From positions 1 to 16,244 of the forward strand of contig JABFWJ010000230.1 of the NCBI GenBank assembly GCA_013362295.1: a stretch of DNA of 16,244 nt. Reading direction: 5' to 3'. The translations under genes and the position numbers were made by a program. The notes beneath the pieces were generated by a model. The model was not told the origin of the DNA. It ran no database searches and saw only the letters and a list, made by a program, of their open reading frames with translations. This DNA is from Thermoleophilia bacterium (GTDB lineage: Bacteria > Actinomycetota > Thermoleophilia > Gaiellales > Gaiellaceae). This document shows, piece by piece, positions 13,975-16,244 of the stretch; position 1 is the stretch's first letter, and the number at the start of each line of letters is the position of its first letter.

Positions 13975-15513
13975 ATGAGGATCTGGCTCGCAACAGTCCT
14001 CGCCGCACTCGCGCTCCCCGCCACGGGCCTCGCCGGAACGATGTTTCTACTCGACGGTCGAGGGTGGGGTCACGGGGTCGGCATGAGCCAATGGGGCGCC
14101 GAGGGCTACGCGCGCCACGGCTACGACTATCGCCGGATTCTGGCGCACTACTACCCGCACACCCACATCGGGATCGCCGACCCGGGCGACGTACGCGTCC
14201 TGCTCGCGCAGGCGCAAGACCGGGTGCGGGTGGGCTCCGCCGCGCCCTTCGTCGTCGTCGACGCACGCGGGAAGAGGCTGCACCTGCCGGCCCGCTCCGT
14301 CGTCGTCGACCGGAAGTTCATGCTCCGCCACAAGCACCTGCGGCAGCCGATCCGGTTCGACCCGGGCGTCCAGCCGTTGACCGTGGGCGGGGCGGGCTAC
14401 CGCGGGTCGGTCGTCGTCAAGGCGGCGCCGGACGGCCTGATGACGGTGAACGTGCTGCCGCTCGACCGATACCTGCGCGGCGTCGTCCCCTGGGAGGTGC
14501 CGAAGGGCTGGCAGGCGCAGACGTACGAGGCGCAGGCGGTGGCGGCCCGGTCGTACACGCTCGCGACGCTCCACCCGTCGAAGGACTTCGACCTCTTCCC
14601 CGATCAGCGCTCGCAGATGTACGGCGGGATCGCCGCCGAGCGGGAGGAGACGAACGTCGCGATCGGCGCCACGGCGGGTCAGGTGCTCGTGTGGCAGGAC
14701 CGGATCATCGCCGCCTTCTACTTCTCGACGTCCGGCGGGCGGACGTCCTCGGTGCACGACGCCTGGCCCCACGCCCGCCAGGTGCCGTACCTCGTCTCGG
14801 TGAGCGATCCGTACGACTACCTCTCGCCCCACCATGTCTGGCCGACGATCGCGCTGACCGCCGCGCGGGTCGCGAGCGTGCTCGGGCTGCGGAACGTGAC
14901 CGACATGCAGGTCGTCGAGAACTCATCGGGCCGCGCCGAGGCCGTCCGCGTGCTCGCCTCCGGGCACTGGAGGCGCTTCCCGGGCCAGCTGGTCCGGAAG
15001 AAGTTCGGGCTCGGGTCGACGGACTTCGCCGTCCGCGCCTTGACGCTCGACGCCGCGCCCACCGGGGTCGTCTACGGGACGCACGTCCGCCTCGGGGGCT
15101 GGCTCAGGGGCCTCGGGCGGGCTCGGCTGCAGATGCTCACCGGCCGGGGGTGGACGACGGTGCGCCACGTCCATCCGTCGGCGAGCGGGCGCTTCACCGT
15201 GTCCGTTCCGGCCGTGCAGTCGACCCAGCTGCGGCTCGCGTACAACGGGGTCGCAGGCGACGCCGTCTCCCTCCGCGTCTTGCCGCGCGTCACGCTCCGG
15301 GCCGAGGGGACGAAGCTGCGTGTGCTCGTGAGCCCGCGTCTACCGCTGCAGGTCGAGCGCCTCACGCGGAGACACTGGAGGGCCGTCGCACGCTCGAACG
15401 GCACGTTCGACCGCTCGCTCCGGCCCGGGAGCTATCGCGTCTCGATCCTCGGCGGGGCGGCGTTCGTCTCGTCGATCAGCCGCGCGGTCGCGCTGCACGC
15501 GGTTAGCGCTTAA
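13975..15513 (+). CDS. Secreted SpoIID/LytB-domain protein with permuted motif order
   Basis: 512 residues with a signal peptide (about 1-20, ATGLAG), so exported. SpoIID is a lytic transglycosylase that trims peptidoglycan. The core is present: PLDRYLRGVVPWEVPKGW (163-179, with Glu174 at the position of the catalytic acid), EAQAVAARSYTLA, QMYGGI (about 214-219) and FSTSGGRTSS (250-259). The conserved GRGWGHGVGMSQWGAEGYA, which closes the domain in Bacillus SpoIID, is instead at residues 28-46, directly after the signal peptide, with RILAHYYPHT following. Residues about 340-512 look like a beta-rich, non-catalytic extension of unknown role. The ATG start at 13975 gives a clean signal peptide. 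It is divergent from the MFS gene by 22 bp and shares its stop with the response regulator. Whether the host sporulates cannot be said. Confidence 0.87.
   Translation: MRIWLATVLAALALPATGLAGTMFLLDGRGWGHGVGMSQWGAEGYARHGYDYRRILAHYYPHTHIGIADPGDVRVLLAQAQDRVRVGSAAPFVVVDARGKRLHLPARSVVVDRKFMLRHKHLRQPIRFDPGVQPLTVGGAGYRGSVVVKAAPDGLMTVNVLPLDRYLRGVVPWEVPKGWQAQTYEAQAVAARSYTLATLHPSKDFDLFPDQRSQMYGGIAAEREETNVAIGATAGQVLVWQDRIIAAFYFSTSGGRTSSVHDAWPHARQVPYLVSVSDPYDYLSPHHVWPTIALTAARVASVLGLRNVTDMQVVENSSGRAEAVRVLASGHWRRFPGQLVRKKFGLGSTDFAVRALTLDAAPTGVVYGTHVRLGGWLRGLGRARLQMLTGRGWTTVRHVHPSASGRFTVSVPAVQSTQLRLAYNGVAGDAVSLRVLPRVTLRAEGTKLRVLVSPRLPLQVERLTRRHWRAVARSNGTFDRSLRPGSYRVSILGGAAFVSSISRAVALHAVSA
15510..15513. other. 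Shared palindromic stop TTAA of convergent genes
   Basis: TTAA gives TAA to the SpoIID-like gene on + (15511-15513) and TAA to the response regulator on - (15512-15510). The two frames overlap by 4 bp. Confidence 0.9.
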
Positions 15514-16088
15514 ATCAGCCGCAGGCGGTAGGCCTTCACGACCGCCTGCGTGCGGCTGCGCACCCCGAGCTTTCCGACTGCGTGCTCGATGTGCTTCGCG
15601 GCCGTGCTCGGTGCGATCACGAGGTGCTCGGCGATCTCGCGGCCGCTCAGCCCGTCCGCGAGCAGGCCGATCACCTCTCGCTCGCGCGGCGTGAGCGGGA
15701 TCTCCTCATACTCGGAGCGGGCGGTGAGCGTCCGGACGCGGGCGAGCAGCTCGTCCTGCGATACCGGCTTCAACAGGTAGTCGTCGGCGCCGATCAGGAG
15801 GCCCGCCGCTCGGTCGTACGGCTCGACGCGCTCCCCGGAGAGAAAGACGATCGGAAGCGAGGGGCCGAACCGGTTCCGGAGCTCGTGGCACGTCTCGTAG
15901 CCCGAGATGCCCGGCATCGACACGTCGAGGAGAACCATGGCCGGGCGGCGTTCCGCCGCCAGCTCGAGCGCCTCGATCCCGGAGGCCGCGAGCTGGGTCG
16001 GGATGCCGACGCGCTCGATGACCGAGGAAACGAATGCTCTTGCCGACTCGTCGTCGTCGACGACGAGTACGGGGGCGGCGCCGGACAC
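15510..16088 (-). CDS. NarL/LuxR-type response regulator
   Basis: 192 residues: an N-terminal receiver domain and a C-terminal LuxR-type DNA-binding domain. Receiver residues are Asp11/Asp12, phospho-acceptor Asp55 in MVLLDVSMPG, Ser84 and Lys107 in LLKPVS. The HTH (about 130-192) has LTPREREVIGLLADGLSGRE and STAAKHIEHAVGKLGVRSR, the family hallmark. No sensor kinase is in the window. The GTG start at 16088 has a good Shine-Dalgarno 7 nt upstream and a recognisable promoter beyond it, so it is expressed separately. It converges on the SpoIID-like gene. Its targets are unknown; a link to the cell-wall gene next door is only positional. Confidence 0.92.
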   Translation of the reverse strand: MSGAAPVLVVDDDESARAFVSSVIERVGIPTQLAASGIEALELAAERRPAMVLLDVSMPGISGYETCHELRNRFGPSLPIVFLSGERVEPYDRAAGLLIGADDYLLKPVSQDELLARVRTLTARSEYEEIPLTPREREVIGLLADGLSGREIAEHLVIAPSTAAKHIEHAVGKLGVRSRTQAVVKAYRLRLI

Positions 16089-16095
16089 GGTCGAT

Positions 16096-16101
16096 CTCCT
16101 T
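16096..16101 (-). promoter_or_regulatory. Ribosome binding site AAGGAG of the response regulator
   Basis: AAGGAG on the - strand, 7 nt before GTG 16088; it supports this start. Confidence 0.75.
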
Positions 16102-16118
16102 CCGCAGTTGCTTCAAAA

Positions 16119-16148
16119 AAGATAGGGCCGAGGCTCGCCCGGGGTCAA
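16119..16148 (-). promoter_or_regulatory. Sigma70-type promoter of the response regulator
   Basis: On the - strand, -35 TTGACC (16148-16143), an 18-bp spacer and -10 TATCTT (16124-16119) precede the start by 30 nt, leaving a leader of about 23 nt that contains the Shine-Dalgarno. A run of six T follows at the -10 region. Confidence 0.6.
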
Positions 16149-16173
16149 CGGGGCAACGGTACGGGGTTTGACC
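16143..16173. promoter_or_regulatory. Inverted GGTCAA / TTGACC boxes in the right-end gap
   Basis: GGTCAA at 16143-16148 (the -35 of the response regulator read on -) is mirrored by TTGACC at 16168-16173, 19 bp apart. The second box could be a -35 for a + strand gene outside the window, though no good -10 is seen at the right distance, or part of an operator. The rest of 16089-16244 holds nothing else I can name. Confidence 0.3.
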
Positions 16174-16244
16174 TATACGGCCTTCGCAGTTCGCCCCATT
16201 GTGGACGGCGCCCGGTTGAGGCACACCTTTCGTACAGGGAATAC

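Noticed and set aside
1..16244. CRISPR arrays, tRNA or rRNA genes, insertion sequences, phage genes
   Set aside because: No regularly spaced repeats, no cloverleaf or rRNA-like segments, and no transposase or phage motifs were seen on either strand.

Overview
The window is a compact, very GC-rich bacterial chromosome segment. It has frequent GTG/TTG starts, little intergenic space and no mobile elements or RNA genes that I can see. High GC, the MeaB/acyl-CoA dehydrogenase/biotin-carboxylase gene content, a permuted SpoIID-like protein and a signature of leaderless promoters all point to a high-GC actinobacterium. A deep lineage such as Thermoleophilia (Gaiella/Solirubrobacter-like) is my best guess, but this is inference and not proven by a marker gene.

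Layout. (1) Bases 1-4331, + strand: 3' part of a histidinol-phosphate aminotransferase (hisC), an MFS transporter, the GTPase chaperone meaB and threonine dehydratase ilvA, with overlapping meaB and ilvA starts. (2) Bases 4344-4421: two related hairpins in inverted orientation, between convergent genes. (3) Bases 4427-8756, - strand, read right to left: leucyl aminopeptidase (pepA), acyl-CoA dehydrogenase, a YcnI/DUF1775 membrane-anchored protein and a metallo-beta-lactamase/double-rhodanese protein. (4) Bases 8841-9143, +: a small SCP2 sterol-carrier-like protein, divergent from pepA. (5) Bases 9140-13952, -: MFS transporter, phospholipase D-like protein, biotin carboxylase-BCCP fusion and a lipoprotein alpha/beta hydrolase. 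(6) Bases 13975-15513, +: secreted SpoIID/LytB-domain protein. (7) Bases 15510-16088, -: LuxR-type response regulator with its own promoter in the 156-bp gap at the right end.

How it fits together. Several genes can be linked to propionyl-CoA and short-chain acyl-CoA metabolism. IlvA makes 2-oxobutyrate (a propionyl-CoA precursor), acyl-CoA dehydrogenase and aminopeptidase fit amino-acid/acyl-CoA catabolism, the biotin carboxylase subunit could serve acetyl- or propionyl-CoA carboxylase, and MeaB protects methylmalonyl-CoA mutase. The mutase and the carboxyltransferase subunit are not in the window, so the pathway link is inference.

Most of the window is ordinary housekeeping sequence. The most interesting signals are regulatory: six genes that lack a Shine-Dalgarno sequence each carry TANNNT 7-11 nt before the start codon (leaderless-promoter pattern), while genes with a good Shine-Dalgarno do not. 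There is also a paired hairpin element whose G-U pairs match each gene's direction of transcription, an AT-rich 19-bp palindrome inside the phospholipase D gene, and two convergent gene pairs that share palindromic stop codons (CTAG and TTAA). I found no convincing previously undescribed multi-gene system.
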